Part shown: piece after piece, positions 13,501-23,964 of the stretch
How the letters are laid out: every line of letters starts with the position of its first letter
Numbering within the stretch: position 1 is the first letter of the stretch
DNA from: Liriodendron chinense
Taxonomy: Eukaryota; Streptophyta; Magnoliopsida; Magnoliales; Magnoliaceae
Assembly (NCBI GenBank): GCA_003013855.2
Contig: ML058409.1
Location: 1,116,001 to 1,180,000 of the forward strand
Length of the DNA stretch: 64,000 nt
Reading direction: 5' to 3'
The notes under the pieces: model-generated
The model's database searches: none
The model's input: the letters and a program-made list of their open reading frames with translations, nothing else
Told to the model about the DNA's origin: nothing
Program-made: the position numbers and the translations under genes

Positions 13501-16500
13501 GATCTTTGGCCGTTTGAATGCGCGTACCTTCATGCATAATGGTAAAAAGATCAAACTTAATTTTATGTCACCTGAAAGCACACTAGGAAAGAAAAAGGAT
13601 GAGAAGGCGAGTGAGCCTAAGGAAGTGAGGAAATCCAATCCTAGGTCTCTTTACATAATCAATGCTAGAGAGTTCGAGAAAGAGACTAAGGAGGATTCCA
13701 TGGTGTATGCCCTTGTGGCAAGAGAGATTATACCTGAGGTTCCATTAGAGTTACCCCATGAGGTAACGTCCGTTCTAAAGGAATACAGTGATGTGTTTCC
13801 TGAAGATTTACCAAACGAGTTACCACCTATGAGGGACATTCAGCATGCCATTGACCTTGTCCCAGGGTTGACTCTATCGAACCTTCCTCACTATAAGATG
13901 AACCCTGCAGAACATGCAGAGTTGAAGAGGCAAATTGATGAACTTCTGCAAAAGGATTTTATCTAAGAGAGTATGAGCCTGTGTGCCATGCCAGCATTGT
14001 TGACACTAAAGAAAGACGGCACGTGGCGCATGTGTGTGGACAGCCGTGCCATAAACAAAATTACCGCCAAGTATAGGTTTCCCATACCTAGACTTGATGA
14101 TATGCTTGACATGATCGCGAGGTGCATCATATTCTCCAAAATTGATCTCAAGAGTGGATATCACCAAATCCGCATACGCCCAGGAGATGAGTGGAAAACG
14201 GCGTTCAAAACCAAAGATGAGTTGTATGAATGGATGGTCATGCCCTTCGGCTCGGCTAATGCGCCTAGTACTTTTATGCGGGTCATGACAAAAGTCTTGA
14301 GACCGTTTATGGGAAAATTCCTAATAGTGTACTTTGATGATATTCTTATTTACTGTACCACTAAGAAATCACACCTTGAACATCTGAAGCAGGTCTGTAG
14401 CGTTCTTATGAATGAAAAGTTGTACGCTAATCTTAAGAAATGTGCGTTCATGTCTAGTCAAGTCGTGTTCTTAGGATTTGTAGTGTCTTCAGAAGGAATG
14501 CGAGAAGACCCTGAAAAGGTCAGGGCCATAGTTGATTGGCCTGAACCAAGGAACATTCACGAGGTGCGAAGCTTTCACGGCTTAGCAACTTTTTACCGTT
14601 GGTTCATTAGGGGTTTTAGCACGATTATGGCTCCTATTACTGAATGCATGAAAAAGGGAGAGTTCGTGTGGTCTAAAGCCACGATCAAGGCTTTGAAGGA
14701 AATTAAGGGCAAAATGGTAGAAGCTCCTGTCTTACGTTTACCTGACTTTTTCAAAGTCTTTGAGGTGGCGTGTGATGCGTCTAGTGTTGGTATAGGTAGA
14801 GTGTTGAGCTAGGAGGGCCACCTAGTAGCCTATTTTAGTGAGAAACTAAATGAAGCAAAACAGAAGTACTCCACCTATGATAAAGAGTTCTATGTGGTAG
14901 TGCAATCCCTGAGACATTAGCATTACTATCTCCTACCACAAGAATTCGTCTTGTTTTCTGATCACGAGGCCTTGAGATATTTACATTCTCAGAAGAAACT
15001 CAATCCAAGGCATGCTAAGTGGGTAGCGTTTCTTCAGGAATATTCGTTCTTCCTGAAACATGAGGCCGGGGTTGAAAACAAGCCAGCGGATGCCCTTAGT
15101 AGAAGAGTGACGTTGCTCAATTCCTTGAGTGTAGAAGTAGTCGGATTTGAGCAATTGAAAGATGAATACCCCACATGTCCTATTTTGGGGGTACTTATGC
15201 GTCGCTCTCTAGTGATCAACGTAGTACGGGTGATTATGTGCTTAAAGATGGTTTCTTTTTTAAAGGAGGCCGACTCTGTATTCCCCGTATGTCCCTTCGC
15301 GAATTCCGCATCTGGGAGCTTCATTCAGGAGGGATAGCTGGCCACTTTGGTCGTGATAAGATTATTGCCCTTGTGGATGATCGTTTCTATTGGCCAAGTC
15401 TTAAGCGAGATGTAGCCAAAGTTTTAGGGCAGTGTCATACATGTCAGTTGGCAAAGCAAAGAAAGCAAAATACCGAGCTATATACGCCGTTGCCAGTGCC
15501 ACATGCTCCATGGCATGACATTAGTATGAATTTTGTGCTGGGACTTTCCAAGACAATAAAAAAGCACGATTTCATCTTTGTTATTGTTGATCGTTTCTCT
15601 AAAATGGCGCATTTTCTCCCATGTTCTAAAACGTCAGATGCGTCTCATATTGCACGTGTCTTTTTTTATGGTGTGGTGCATCTCCATGGGTTGCTTAAGA
15701 CCATAGTGTCTAATCGTGATGTCAGATTTATCAGTTATTTTTGGAAGACACTATGGTACATGATGGGTATTCGTTTACAGTTTTCTACTGCCTACCACCC
15801 TCAAACAGATGGGCAAATAGAGGTGGTAAATCGAAGTCTTGAAAATCTTATACGTTGTCTAGTGGGTGAACATGTTAAGACTTGGGACCTAATTTTACCA
15901 GTTACTGAATTTGCTTATAATGGGTCAATAAATCGATCTACAGGGATGAGTCCGTTTGAAATTGTTAGTGGGTATAAGCTTAGAATGCCAATAGATCTCT
16001 TACCCATGTCAGTCACCCACAGGTCTTCTGAATCAGCCGATGCATTTGCACGACATATCCATGAATTGCATATGCATATTAGACAGCGGATCAACATGAG
16101 TAATGATAATTATAAAATTTCAGCTAATTCTCATCATAGACTGCAAGATTTTCAAGGAGGAGACTATGTAATGGTGAGGATAAGGCCAGAGCGGTTCTCA
16201 CAGGGTTCCGCTAAGAAATTACAAGCGTGTAGTGATGGACCATTCAAGATATTACAGAAAATTGGGTCCAATGCGTATCAGATCGACCTTCCTTCTGAAA
16301 TGGGCATTAACCCGACTTTTAATGTGGAAGATCTAGTCCGTTCCCCTAATCCTACCATCGATCCATCATCTCATTCATGGCCTTTTTCTGACTTTTCTTC
16401 GCAACCCATTCCACCCCTTCCTCCACCTATTGTTCATAAAGAAGAAATTGAGGGAATCTTGGATGAAGAAATAGTTTCTACGCGAGACGGAGGCTTCCAA

Positions 16501-17092
16501 AGATACCTTGTCAAATGGAAGAATAAACCATCGTCTAAATTTACATGGTTGACGGAGGCGGCATTGCAGAGCATTGGTCCGGATTTGCTAGAACACCACA
16601 AGAGTTTTAACTTGTTGGAGTCGACTTTTTCTCACCCGAGGGGGGTTGATGCGGATATAAAACCCTTTCAAGTTTACCAACGAAGAAAACGCTCACCACA
16701 AGCATCTTTCTTGTAGTTAGGCGTTCATTGAGGAGCATTGAAGCCCTTACACGTGGGTTGACACATAGAAGGCCACACATTGGGAGGACACGTGTGTAGG
16801 AGGACGAAGACTGAAGACTTTACTGGACATTTTTCACTGTCTTTGGGCGCCTGACCACTGCCTTCGGGAGCCCGACAATTGCCTATTGAGCGCCCGAAAC
16901 TCTCTGGGCGTTTTTGGACGTCTTTGGGTGCCCAAACTTTGGCGTAGATTGTTTTTTTTTTTTTTTCCGTTTTTTACTTAAACATTGAGGGTAATTTAGT
17001 TTTTTTACTTGCTTTTAGTGTTTATTTAAGAGGGCTAAGCTCTAAACTCGAAAATAACTTTGATTATTGATTAATGAAAAGCCTCTTGCTGC

Positions 17093-17126
<34 letters not shown>

Positions 17127-20100
17127 ATGGTGTTTCTTCTTCCTTGATCTCCTTCTTTTCTTTTCTTCTTGTGCCCCTCCAACTTTTTTCCAGGTAATCT
17201 ATCTTCTTTACCATTATTCTTAATCCCCATTTTGTTGAATTCTCCACGACCATAATCTGAGAATTGAACTAAACCCCAATTCTTCAGATTTTCAAATCCC
17301 TAACCCGAGAAACCTTTTTGATTCCTCGGACTAGTGATCCTCATTGATTGATTGGGTTAAGACCATGCAAGATCGGGAGGTTCCATCCCTTGCCGGATCC
17401 AACCTAAGCGATAATTGAATTCCAAACTTCATTGTTGTGATGATGGCCCGCTCCATTGCATGTTTCCTTTATGATTTTCTTAGTTATGATGATTAATGCT
17501 AGAATTTTAGATTATTATTGTCTTTTAATTCCGCTGAATAATTGTGTTCATAAACATGCTTCATAATTAGGGCATCCTGTGTCAATTACCTTTATGAATT
17601 CTTAATAGCACGTCAAATGCAATATGTGATTTTGCATTTGGAACTGACAGAGGAGAAATTGCATTTGAAGCCACATAAGAGTGGACGCTTCTGTGCTACT
17701 CATGCTGGTCATTCTGTATCTAATGTTGCAGGGAGCTACATTATTCTGGTTGACGTAAAAAATAAAGTAATAATAATAATACAAAGCCAATTTAGATAAA
17801 CTTTTGAGTGGTAATTGGCACATTCAAGTTTTAGAACTTGCTGAAACTGAGGAGACTCAAGTTGACCCTTGATTTGTTCAGAGAGCAAATGGGGTTGCCC
17901 CCGGAACATGCATGTGTCCTGGATGAGTCATGAATCACTGTGACTTGTTGGTTTTGGTCGAAACCAAACAAGCAGTGACAATTTCAGGCCCTTGGGCAAG
18001 CACTTCTGAAACCGACTTTTAGAACCTAGTGCAAAAAAAAAAAAAAAACTTTGAAGGCCCTGTTTGCTAGATGCCTAAAAATGAGTTTATCTCATTTTAG
18101 TTAACAGTAATTATTTTTTAGAGATCTTGGTCTCTAATACATAATTACTGTTAAAATGAACTCATTATGTATTAGAGATCAAGATCTTTAATACGCAATT
18201 ACTCTTAACTAAACTGATATGAACTCATATTTAGGCGTCTACCTAACAGGCCTAAATGTCTAATTTCCATGCATCCCAACATTATTTTTTATTTTTGATT
18301 TTATTATCTAGTTCTCTTGGACAACTTCTCATCCAAATCATACTATATGGAATTACTTTTGACTGATCGGTTCTGGTGGTTTTGAGGATTTCTTCAAAAC
18401 CTGTAGTAGGGACCTCATTAAAGCACAATTTTATACGATGCAGGAAAGCTTTTAAAAGCAGAGAATATTCCAAAAGAGGAGGAGAATTTCCAAAAAATAT
18501 ACGTTAAGGCACCATCGTTTCTTTCCATTCACATGGGGGTTAAAGCAGATGTTCTGCCACCAGACACGGATTGCCACCATTTCGTTCTTGAGGTACTTCT
18601 GAGTGTTCTGTAGGACTTCTATCTGCATTATTCTTTTGTCCAGCTTTAATTATGGGGGAACAAATAGATGAATGCTTTTAGAGGAATTCCATCTGCCTGA
18701 ATTACTGGTGTTCTCATTCGGCCAGCACTCTCCACATATGGGTCCACAATTCAGTTATCCAGATATTCACCTGTTGAGCCCCACTGGGAATGATCAATAT
18801 TCCCCAAAACTTCCCCACTGGATAATTCTAACCATCAAATAGTTAGTCTGCAAAGTGATGGTTAGAAGAGAATGGCACCAACTTTCCATTTGCTATAATT
18901 TAAATTTGATGGATCGGATTGCTGTGACTGTTTGGAGTGGTCAAATTGCCAATCTACGTTACAGCCACCAGATTAGTGATTGGGAGTATGTAGATGTCAC
19001 CTCCTATTCATAATGAGGACCCAAATGAAATGTTGGTAATTCAGGTTGAACACTGATGACACCTCAAATTTTTACACTCATCTTCCTTACCTATCCTTGA
19101 TTTATGCAGGACGAGTGGGCCAGGTTAGAGAAACCATATGGAAGCATTTTTTTGAGTATTCCAACTGTTCTCGATCCATCATTGGCCCCAAAAGGACACC
19201 ATATTCTTCACATATTTACAGTATCCACGATAGATGACTGGAAGGTGAGTTCTTATGCAAATGACAAAATTTTATTTTATAGCCATTTTCATCTTTGTGT
19301 TCTGTGAATGTAAAATAAATAAGTAAGATTATTCTAATAAACAAATAGGATGATTTCTTTGAAGCAACAAATGCAGTTATTATATTTGCATAATCATTGG
19401 AACAGGGTCTCCCGACAAAAGACTATGAAGCAGAAAAGGAGCTAATTGCAGATGAGATCATAGGCAGACTAGAAAAGAAACTCTTTCCGGGGCTTAAAAA
19501 ATCGATAGTTTTGAAAGAGGTATGGTGCCACTTTTTGCACAGGAAATGATGAAAGTGCTTGTAATCCTTCATTTGAGCTTTATGTATTTGCATGCTTGTC
19601 AAATATAAGAACCTCAGTTAGTAGATCGGTTGGATTAAACTTCTAGAGACTTCAGGGAACTCCTAGGATACGAGGAGCAACTGTTAAGCATTTATAAGCT
19701 GAAATAACAGGCATCGAGTGCTCTAAATCTAGAATAGTTTCCCCTTTTTTTAGTTTTGTTCTGACTGTGACAAAATGGCTATATATATATATATATATAT
19801 TGGTGGGGGGGGGGGGGGGAATGACTATACTCCTATAGAAAGAAACATAAAATATACCAAACTGTGGCATTGTCATCATCTGAGGCTTACCTAACTAATT
19901 GGGGTTGGCTACATGAATCCTGTTCCTCCATTCCATTCCATCAAGGGCCATTACTTAAGTTGGACCATAGGTCATCAGGTCTTATTCTTACCACCTATGC
20001 CCAGATCCTTTTTTGAGTGTCTCCTTGCACCAACTCACTCCTAATTGGTGTGGCTCATGATCTCCGTTGCACATGACCAAACCATCTAAGTCTACTTTCC

Positions 20101-23089
20101 CTCGTTACCTATTGGGGCTATTCCTAAGTTCCCTTAAATGAATTCATTTCAAATTCTATCCTTCCTCGTCTTGCCACTCATCCATCTCCGCTTGTTGATT
20201 TTAATCAACCTATGTGATAGACTACTACATAGTGCCTGTGGAAGTTTTGTGCTCTGATTGCCAGTGCCACGCCTGGATAAAGGAGGAGGGTTCCATCAGG
20301 TTGGCATCCGGCATGAAACTTTTGCCATAACTCTCATCATGAATCCTGACAAACATTCCAAACTGTGGCATCTTGGAAGTAAATAAATTCAGCACTTCCA
20401 AGTTATATATTAGTTTATGAAGATTACTCTAGTTTAAGCATTTCGAGTTAATTCAATTGTGTAAGTTTCCATTAAGGAGGGATCATTACTGCTAAAAGAA
20501 ATGTTTAGCCATTTAGCTTTGATGTTTCAGTTGTCTCCATTCATAGAAGTCTCTGATCATGGCAGGTAGGCACACCCAAGACACACAGGCGGTACCTGGC
20601 TCGCGATAGTGGTACCTATGGACCGATGCCGCGAGGAATTCCTAAAGGGCTATTGGGGATGCCTTTCAATACAACAGTAAGGCGAATAACATGCTGATTA
20701 ACTCCTTTTTTTTCCATGTACCAATAAATTCCTACTCAACAAGTATCTCATTCACCCACGTTCCATTTTGGGAATTGAAATGGTGCACACCACAGTGACA
20801 AACCTCTTTCTCAGAAATTTCTTGGCAGATTATCAAAATTTGAGGTTTTTCTTGGGATATTATCAGGGAAATCTCACCGAAAATTAAAAAAAAAAAAAAT
20901 TGAAATATTTATTGTAAATTAACAAATAAACTTAAGATTTAAATATGTGTATATTTATATGACAATTCCTGAAGGTTTGTACTCTTTTTTGGAGTTAATA
21001 TCGCGATAATTTAAGATCTGACGATATTTTGAAATCTCACGATAATATCGCTTAGGGCCCGTTTGGATTGTTAAGTTACTTAAGCTACTTATCTTGGTTT
21101 CTACTTATTAAGTAGATAAGTATGTTTGGTAAACAGCATACTTATTAGCCAATAAGTAGATAAGTATTTTTGGTAATAACATATTGACAAGAAAATTTCA
21201 AATCTGTATGTGATAAGTAACATATTATTCTTAGTCACTTCCAATTCCAAACAGACCACTGATTGAAAGGATCAATGGCTAGTTTCATTTCACCATCATC
21301 ACAAATCAAATCTCAGCCATTGAAATCATCCATGCCCCACAAGTTGGGGAGGATATTGCCACGTGGTCAATACAGCACGCAGCCTCAGATGCTGGTGGGC
21401 CCATCATAGCTAAACCAACGGCTAGATCAGCAGAAGTACCAGAAAGTATGGGGAACAATCCCAAAATCTGATTGCTTGAACAATCCTAACCATTGGAGGA
21501 TCATTGGATGATTTTCAATTGTAACTGTTCAATAAAATGTCCACCAATCTGATAGTTTTTGGTTCATGATACATCTATACTGCAATCCATAATTTGGACA
21601 GTTTAATATGAATTATCATGCTCTGCCAGAGTATTGAAGTTTCTCTCATTCAAGAATGTACCATTCATTTTAGATTCAGGATCTGGTCCTTCCAAAATGT
21701 GGGCCCCAAATTTGAACTGTACACACTCGCACCATCTTCCACCATTTGATCTTATGGGTCCACCAAAGATGGAGAATAAGCCCAACATCTTCCATACTGT
21801 AAGATTAGCTGTCCAATACACATAACCAGACCACCGATCAAATTGGGTCTCCCAGCCTAACAGATCATGGGGGCCCCATAACGAAGGATAATAAGGTCAA
21901 TAGTTCAGATCACTAAACCATGAGCTAATAAGGTCAATGGTCCAGATCACTGTGTGGGCCCTACAAGCACAAACGAGGAGCACCTAGTACCGCACACACG
22001 TCATGGCACATTACGACAATATAGGATGCTCTGCCTATGCTCCGCCTAACCGGATCGGTTGCCTAACTCTTGTCAGTAGCTTTTTCATAAAAAAAAAAGA
22101 AAAAAAAGAAAAAAGAAGCTGATTAGAATAAGTTACTTAAATAATGGTATTACCAAACTAACTAAATTATAAAAAAAAGTAACTTATTTACTGATATAAG
22201 TTAAAAAGCGACTTTTTGGGTAGCATCCAAACAGGCCTTTAATGTATTTTTCGTGATATTTTCACGATATTTGCAAAATATCGTTGATATTTGTCATTGG
22301 TGCACACTCTTTCAATTCCCAAAATGGAGAATGGGTAAATCAGCTAGGGCGGGTTTAGGTATCAATTCCCAATGTATTAACTCTTTAACACTGGAATTCG
22401 CAGGCTGTAGATGGGCTTTACTGTGTGGGGGATAGCTGTTTCCCAGGGCAAGGTGTCATAGCTGTAGCATTTTCAGGAATTATGTGTGCACATCGAGTGG
22501 CTGCTGATATTGGTAAGCAAATTTTAGAAGCATGACTTGGAATTTGTACTTTCTTTTTTATTTTTATTTGGCCAGAGACCATGAATAGAAGTCACCTAAT
22601 CTCAAACAATAGGAGGATTTTCCTCGACCTCTTTCTATAGATGACTTTCTGGTTCAAGCAAGAATTTTTGTGCATTTCACACAACCCCAGTGATGATGAA
22701 GTATCAGTTGACTCCATGTGTGCCACTGTGGTAAGTATGCACAATATGTGGGTTGTCATAGGTGACTCCAAAATCAGGCTGGTCCAGTCAACAGCTCGTC
22801 TGAACTTCCATGAAAAAAATGTACACTTGCTAGAATGAACCAATTTTCAGGCCACAGCAATTTCATGGTAGGCCCACCTGATGAGTGGCCTGTATGTCAC
22901 GTGCTATCGTGATAAGCATTTGCATTTTTGTCCATGTAATATTGATAGGACAATTTCTCAATGGACTTGCCCCTCATTTATTTATTTATACCTTCTGGTA
23001 TCTCTTCATTTTCAGGTCTCGTAGCAAAAGCCCCAGTATTGGATGCTGCCCATCTTCGACTGCTTCGTTGGTTAAGGACAATGGCATGA
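1..23089 (+). CDS. CRTISO: Carotenoid (prolycopene) isomerase, 13 exons visible, 5' end outside window
   Basis: This plastid FAD-dependent enzyme converts poly-cis prolycopene to all-trans lycopene. Exons that join in frame: <1-317, 4257-4463, 4557-4656, 4769-4851, 5393-5449, 5551-5703, 5822-5900, 18444-18592, 19110-19244, 19406-19519, 20566-20676, 22404-22512, 23016-23089 (TGA 23087-23089); all introns are GT-AG. The frame is open from base 3, so the GTG at 75 is not the start; the initiator and most of the transit peptide lie upstream. 561 residues are visible, close to the roughly 595 of Arabidopsis CRTISO. Exon 1 carries the dinucleotide-binding motif GSGIGG (visible residues 50-55) followed by VLVLEK; exon 12 carries the C-terminal FAD motif around GDSCFPGQG. 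Collinear similarity to plant CRTISO (for example FPHEKEG, PDPTTVHFHLP, GGINYPVGGVGG) separates it from the CRTISO-like paralogues. No stop or frameshift is seen. Confidence 0.95.
973..1460. mobile_element. MITE, Harbinger-like, with CTA target duplication
   Basis: The left end GGGGTGTTTGGCGCATGG and the inverted right end (ends GAGCCAAATGCCGC) are imperfect terminal inverted repeats, and trinucleotide CTA flanks both ends (970-972 and 1461-1463). The 488-bp length, no coding capacity and a 3-bp duplication suggest a PIF/Harbinger-type non-autonomous element. The superfamily is inferred. Confidence 0.6.
1464..1795 (+). repeat. Possible copia-type LTR relic
   Basis: Repeated TCTAGA-rich sequence is followed by a TATA-like GCCTATAAATAG near 1631 and an AATAAA-like signal near 1701, then a short stretch ending in GCGTCAAACA. 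This order (U3, TATA, polyadenylation signal, U5) is that of a plant LTR. I could not find a target duplication, so it may be a fragment or a chance resemblance. Confidence 0.3.
2405..2805. mobile_element. MITE-like block rich in TAACGGCCGTTA palindromes
   Basis: Many degenerate copies of GTTACGG / CCGTTATGG in both orientations lie between GGTATTCCGTAACAG on the left and a related inverted end (GGCCCCGTATTCTTT) on the right. It resembles the insertion at 8074-8736, so both probably belong to one family. The ends are approximate and no clear target duplication was found. Confidence 0.45.
2530..2584. repeat. (TC)n microsatellite
   Basis: An uninterrupted CT/TC dinucleotide tract of about 55 bp lies inside the MITE-like block of intron 1. 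The ORFs read through it on both strands are artefacts. Confidence 0.95.
6640..6963 (+). mobile_element. LINE 3'-end fragment with A-rich tail
   Basis: Conceptual translation shows L1-type C-terminal sequence (FRFTWKACNGLRFNRRLL) followed by non-coding sequence and an A-rich tail (about 6930-6962). This is the expected 3' end of a plant non-LTR retrotransposon. It is strongly 5' truncated. Confidence 0.45.
6964..7190 (-). mobile_element. LINE fragment with reverse-transcriptase zinc-binding motif
   Basis: On the minus strand the segment reads a degenerate zf-RVT motif (MCFMCSKDEESIDYLLLHC), typical of the C-terminal region of plant L1 ORF2. It abuts the A-rich tail of the plus-strand LINE fragment and is a separate insertion or a rearranged piece. 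Confidence 0.45.
7203..9370 (-). mobile_element. L1-type LINE ORF2 relic, interrupted by a MITE
   Basis: Minus-strand segments encode pieces of a non-LTR reverse transcriptase. 9300-8786 carries the N-terminal RT blocks (IPKVEEGDELKNFRPISL, LDLEKACDHF, GLRQGDSLSPFLF) with a frameshift near 9230. 8060-7900 continues with HLLFAYDILLFC, where the catalytic FADD box reads FAYD. 7738-7478 carries the zinc-binding domain (CPLCLSAEETVNHLFLHC). A T-rich tract at 7203-7219 is the complement of the poly-A tail. Stops and frameshifts make it non-functional. The RT is split by the block at 8074-8736. Confidence 0.75.
8074..8736. mobile_element. MITE nested in the LINE reverse transcriptase
   Basis: The 663-bp segment breaks the LINE RT between the LSPFLF region and the FADD-like box. 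Its ends GGTGTTCCGTATTCG and CGATATAGAATACC are imperfect inverted repeats, and GCAGGGGG / GCTGGGGG on the flanks look like a decayed target duplication. Inside are TAACGG/CCGTTA motifs like those at 2405-2805. Confidence 0.6.
10088..10092 (+). repeat. Target-site duplication ATTAC (left) of chromovirus
   Basis: ATTAC directly precedes the TGATGCGGA start of the 5' LTR and is repeated at 17585-17589 directly after the 3' LTR. A perfect 5-bp duplication is what LTR-retrotransposon integrase leaves. Confidence 0.95.
10093..11049 (+). repeat. 5' LTR of chromovirus
   Basis: It begins TGATGCGGAC, ends CCTGCGTCA, and matches 16647-17584 along its length with scattered substitutions and small indels. 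It contains a TC tract (10551-10580) and the repeated words GGGCGCCTGA / GGGCGCCCGA. A third family member is the solo LTR at 57808-58754. Confidence 0.95.
11050..11065 (+). other. Degenerate tRNA-iMet primer-binding site
   Basis: AATTCGGTATCATAG directly follows the 5' LTR and resembles the usual plant primer site TGGTATCAGAGC with a few changes. It would prime minus-strand synthesis in an active element. Confidence 0.7.
11118..11673. mobile_element. MITE with TAGCG palindromes in chromovirus leader
   Basis: The ends AGTGTTTTAAATAGC and GCTATTTAAAACACT are a perfect 15-bp inverted pair. GGTTTTGATT occurs directly outside both ends (11108-11117 and 11674-11683), a duplication of 9-10 bp that points to a Mutator-type element. 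The interior is packed with TAGCGTAAGCTAC-like palindromes. It lies between the primer site and gag. Confidence 0.85.
11908..13100 (+). pseudogene. Chromovirus gag relic
   Basis: It starts MPTRRGRG, runs through a coiled N-terminal part and a retrotransposon gag domain (FDPKAFLDWVA-like at about 12300-12480 and FVADYIAKFEEF at 12592 on), and ends with a zinc knuckle (YECGNIGHMSN, about 12967-13000). The first knuckle cysteine is replaced by phenylalanine, and the residue before the last cysteine is a TAG stop. There are further in-frame stops (for example after EFASPR and near 12246 and 12564). It packaged RNA in the ancestor and is not functional here. Confidence 0.9.
13160..16716 (+). pseudogene. 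Chromovirus pol relic: protease, RT, RNase H, integrase, chromodomain
   Basis: Protease is marked by VDGGSCQNVIS (about 13255). RT has an intact YFDD box (about 14330) but stops at 13478-13480 and 13964-13966 precede it. RNase H (14760-15110) has TAG at 14810-14812 and 14918-14920. A frame change near 15175 leads into integrase with the HHCC zinc motif; its first two catalytic aspartates read MNFV (15529-15531 AAT) and SNRD (15712-15714 AAT). A chromodomain (EEIEGILDEEIV ... YLVKWKNKPSS) lies at about 16440-16600. The frame continues about 70 bp into the 3' LTR to a stop at 16714-16716. It is dead as an enzyme source. Confidence 0.93.
16637..16646 (+). other. Polypurine tract of chromovirus
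   Basis: CGAGGGGGGT directly precedes the TGATGCGGA start of the 3' LTR, the expected place for the plus-strand primer. It lies within the 3' end of the pol reading frame. Confidence 0.75.
16647..17584 (+). repeat. 3' LTR of chromovirus
   Basis: It begins TGATGCGGAT, ends CCTGTGTCA, and is followed by ATTAC (17585-17589). It differs from the 5' LTR by scattered substitutions and small length changes in the T and TC tracts. The start of the LTR also encodes the last residues of the pol frame. Confidence 0.95.
19781..19819. repeat. (AT)n tract followed by poly-G in intron 10
   Basis: About 20 bp of alternating TA is followed by TGGT and a run of about 15 G. It lies in CRTISO intron 10 (19520-20565). 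The rest of that intron (19820-20560) is unique-looking sequence with no gene that I can support. Confidence 0.9.
20762..22328. mobile_element. Outer MITE of intron 11, interrupted by another MITE
   Basis: The left end TCCATTTTGGGAATTGAAAT plus GGTGCACAC and the right end GTGCACAC followed by TTTCAATTCCCAAAATGGA form an inverted pair of about 28 bp. Just inside are ATATCG/CGATAT-rich arms. No clear target duplication was found. The element fills most of CRTISO intron 11. Confidence 0.65.
21055..22238. mobile_element. Inner MITE(s) nested in the intron 11 element
   Basis: The left end GGGCCCGTTTGGATTG and right end GCATCCAAACAGGCCT are inverted repeats with TTA at both borders (21052-21054, 22239-22241), as in PIF/Harbinger-type elements. 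The middle (about 21260-22080) differs in composition and contains another 'ccaaacagacc' end near 21250, so a third insertion is likely. Confidence 0.55.
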
Positions 23090-23960
23090 AAAACTTATCA
23101 TTTGATGTATGGCATAGACAGAAATTGTACATAACACCAGCGGCCATTGGCTCGCCTCCCGAAAGAAGGTTGAATGAAATAGCCTTATATCTGAACTTGT
23201 TTCTTCCTGAGTGAATTTACAGCTGTACCCAGGCATCAAACAAATCAGTCATGTTTGCAAGTTGTCATAGGTTCTGCATTTAGGACTGGGCGGTGATTAT
23301 GCACGGTAGAATTCAAGGTAGAAAAGCTTGTGGGGGCGGTTCCACCTTTCAGACCAAACAAGAGTACACTGCTGCTTTAGGCTCACCGAATTTGGCTCTG
23401 GGGTTCTGTTCTAGTCCTCAAAACTGTAACGGTATGTGCGTAGTGGTGCATGGAGTGCCGTTGTAACATAAATGTTGCATTTTCTTCTTGCTTAACTGTG
23501 TCTGTGATAAAACGAAATGCACCATATAGTGCAGGATCATGCATCCACCCCTTGTAGAAAGAGGGTGGGCCCTGGGGATCAGCAACTGTACGATGTCTGA
23601 TAATGGTGCATGCTGGATTGGATGCTGCATCATTGCAAAATAACCTCTTTTATGTATGGTGAATTGTTCATTGCATCATTGATAAACTCGTGCATATACC
23701 TGCTCTGAGGATTAGCTGCAATTTGGTAAGCTATATCCATTGTATCTCACAGTGATGGCACCATTCAGTGGCAGAGGCAGATGTGGGGTCAAAAAAGCAG
23801 CTCGACCCAAAACTCAGGTGGGCAACAGAATGGGGATCAAGGTGAGAGGGGATGTCTCTACTTGTTCCTATGTTATGGCCCATGTAAGTTTTTTATCCTG
23901 CTGATTTTTGGTTCATGGGGGGTTCGATGAGGTGATAAATCTGATGGTCTGGTGGATGAC
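23090..23960 (+). other. CRTISO 3' flank
   Basis: This sequence directly follows the CRTISO stop codon and must hold the 3' UTR. I see no canonical AATAAA, so the polyadenylation site is undefined. No other gene is visible. Confidence 0.5.
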
Positions 23961-23964
23961 ATAC

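Larger units (their letters stand above)
10093..17584 (+). mobile_element. Full-length Ty3/gypsy chromovirus, decayed, inside CRTISO intron 7
   Basis: Two similar LTRs (10093-11049 and 16647-17584, TG...CA) flank an internal region with a tRNA-iMet-like primer site, gag, protease, RT, RNase H, integrase and a chromodomain in that order. It is flanked by ATTAC duplications and inserted in the same orientation as the host gene. The domain order and terminal chromodomain place it among chromoviruses; the CRM or Reina branch cannot be settled here. Many stops make it non-autonomous. A MITE sits in its leader. Confidence 0.95.
5901..18443 (+). other. CRTISO intron 7 (12.5 kb), retrotransposon-filled
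   Basis: The donor GTAAGT follows codons DTFG and the acceptor GATGCAG precedes KLLKAENIP, so a split glycine codon is restored across 12,543 bp. The intron contains LINE fragments (about 6640-9370), a chromovirus (10093-17584), and residual AT-rich sequence (5901-6640, 9370-10092, 17590-18443) where I see no gene. Parts of 6030-6340 and 18060-18250 look like short palindromic MITE remnants ('cctgtttg' ends). Confidence 0.9.
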
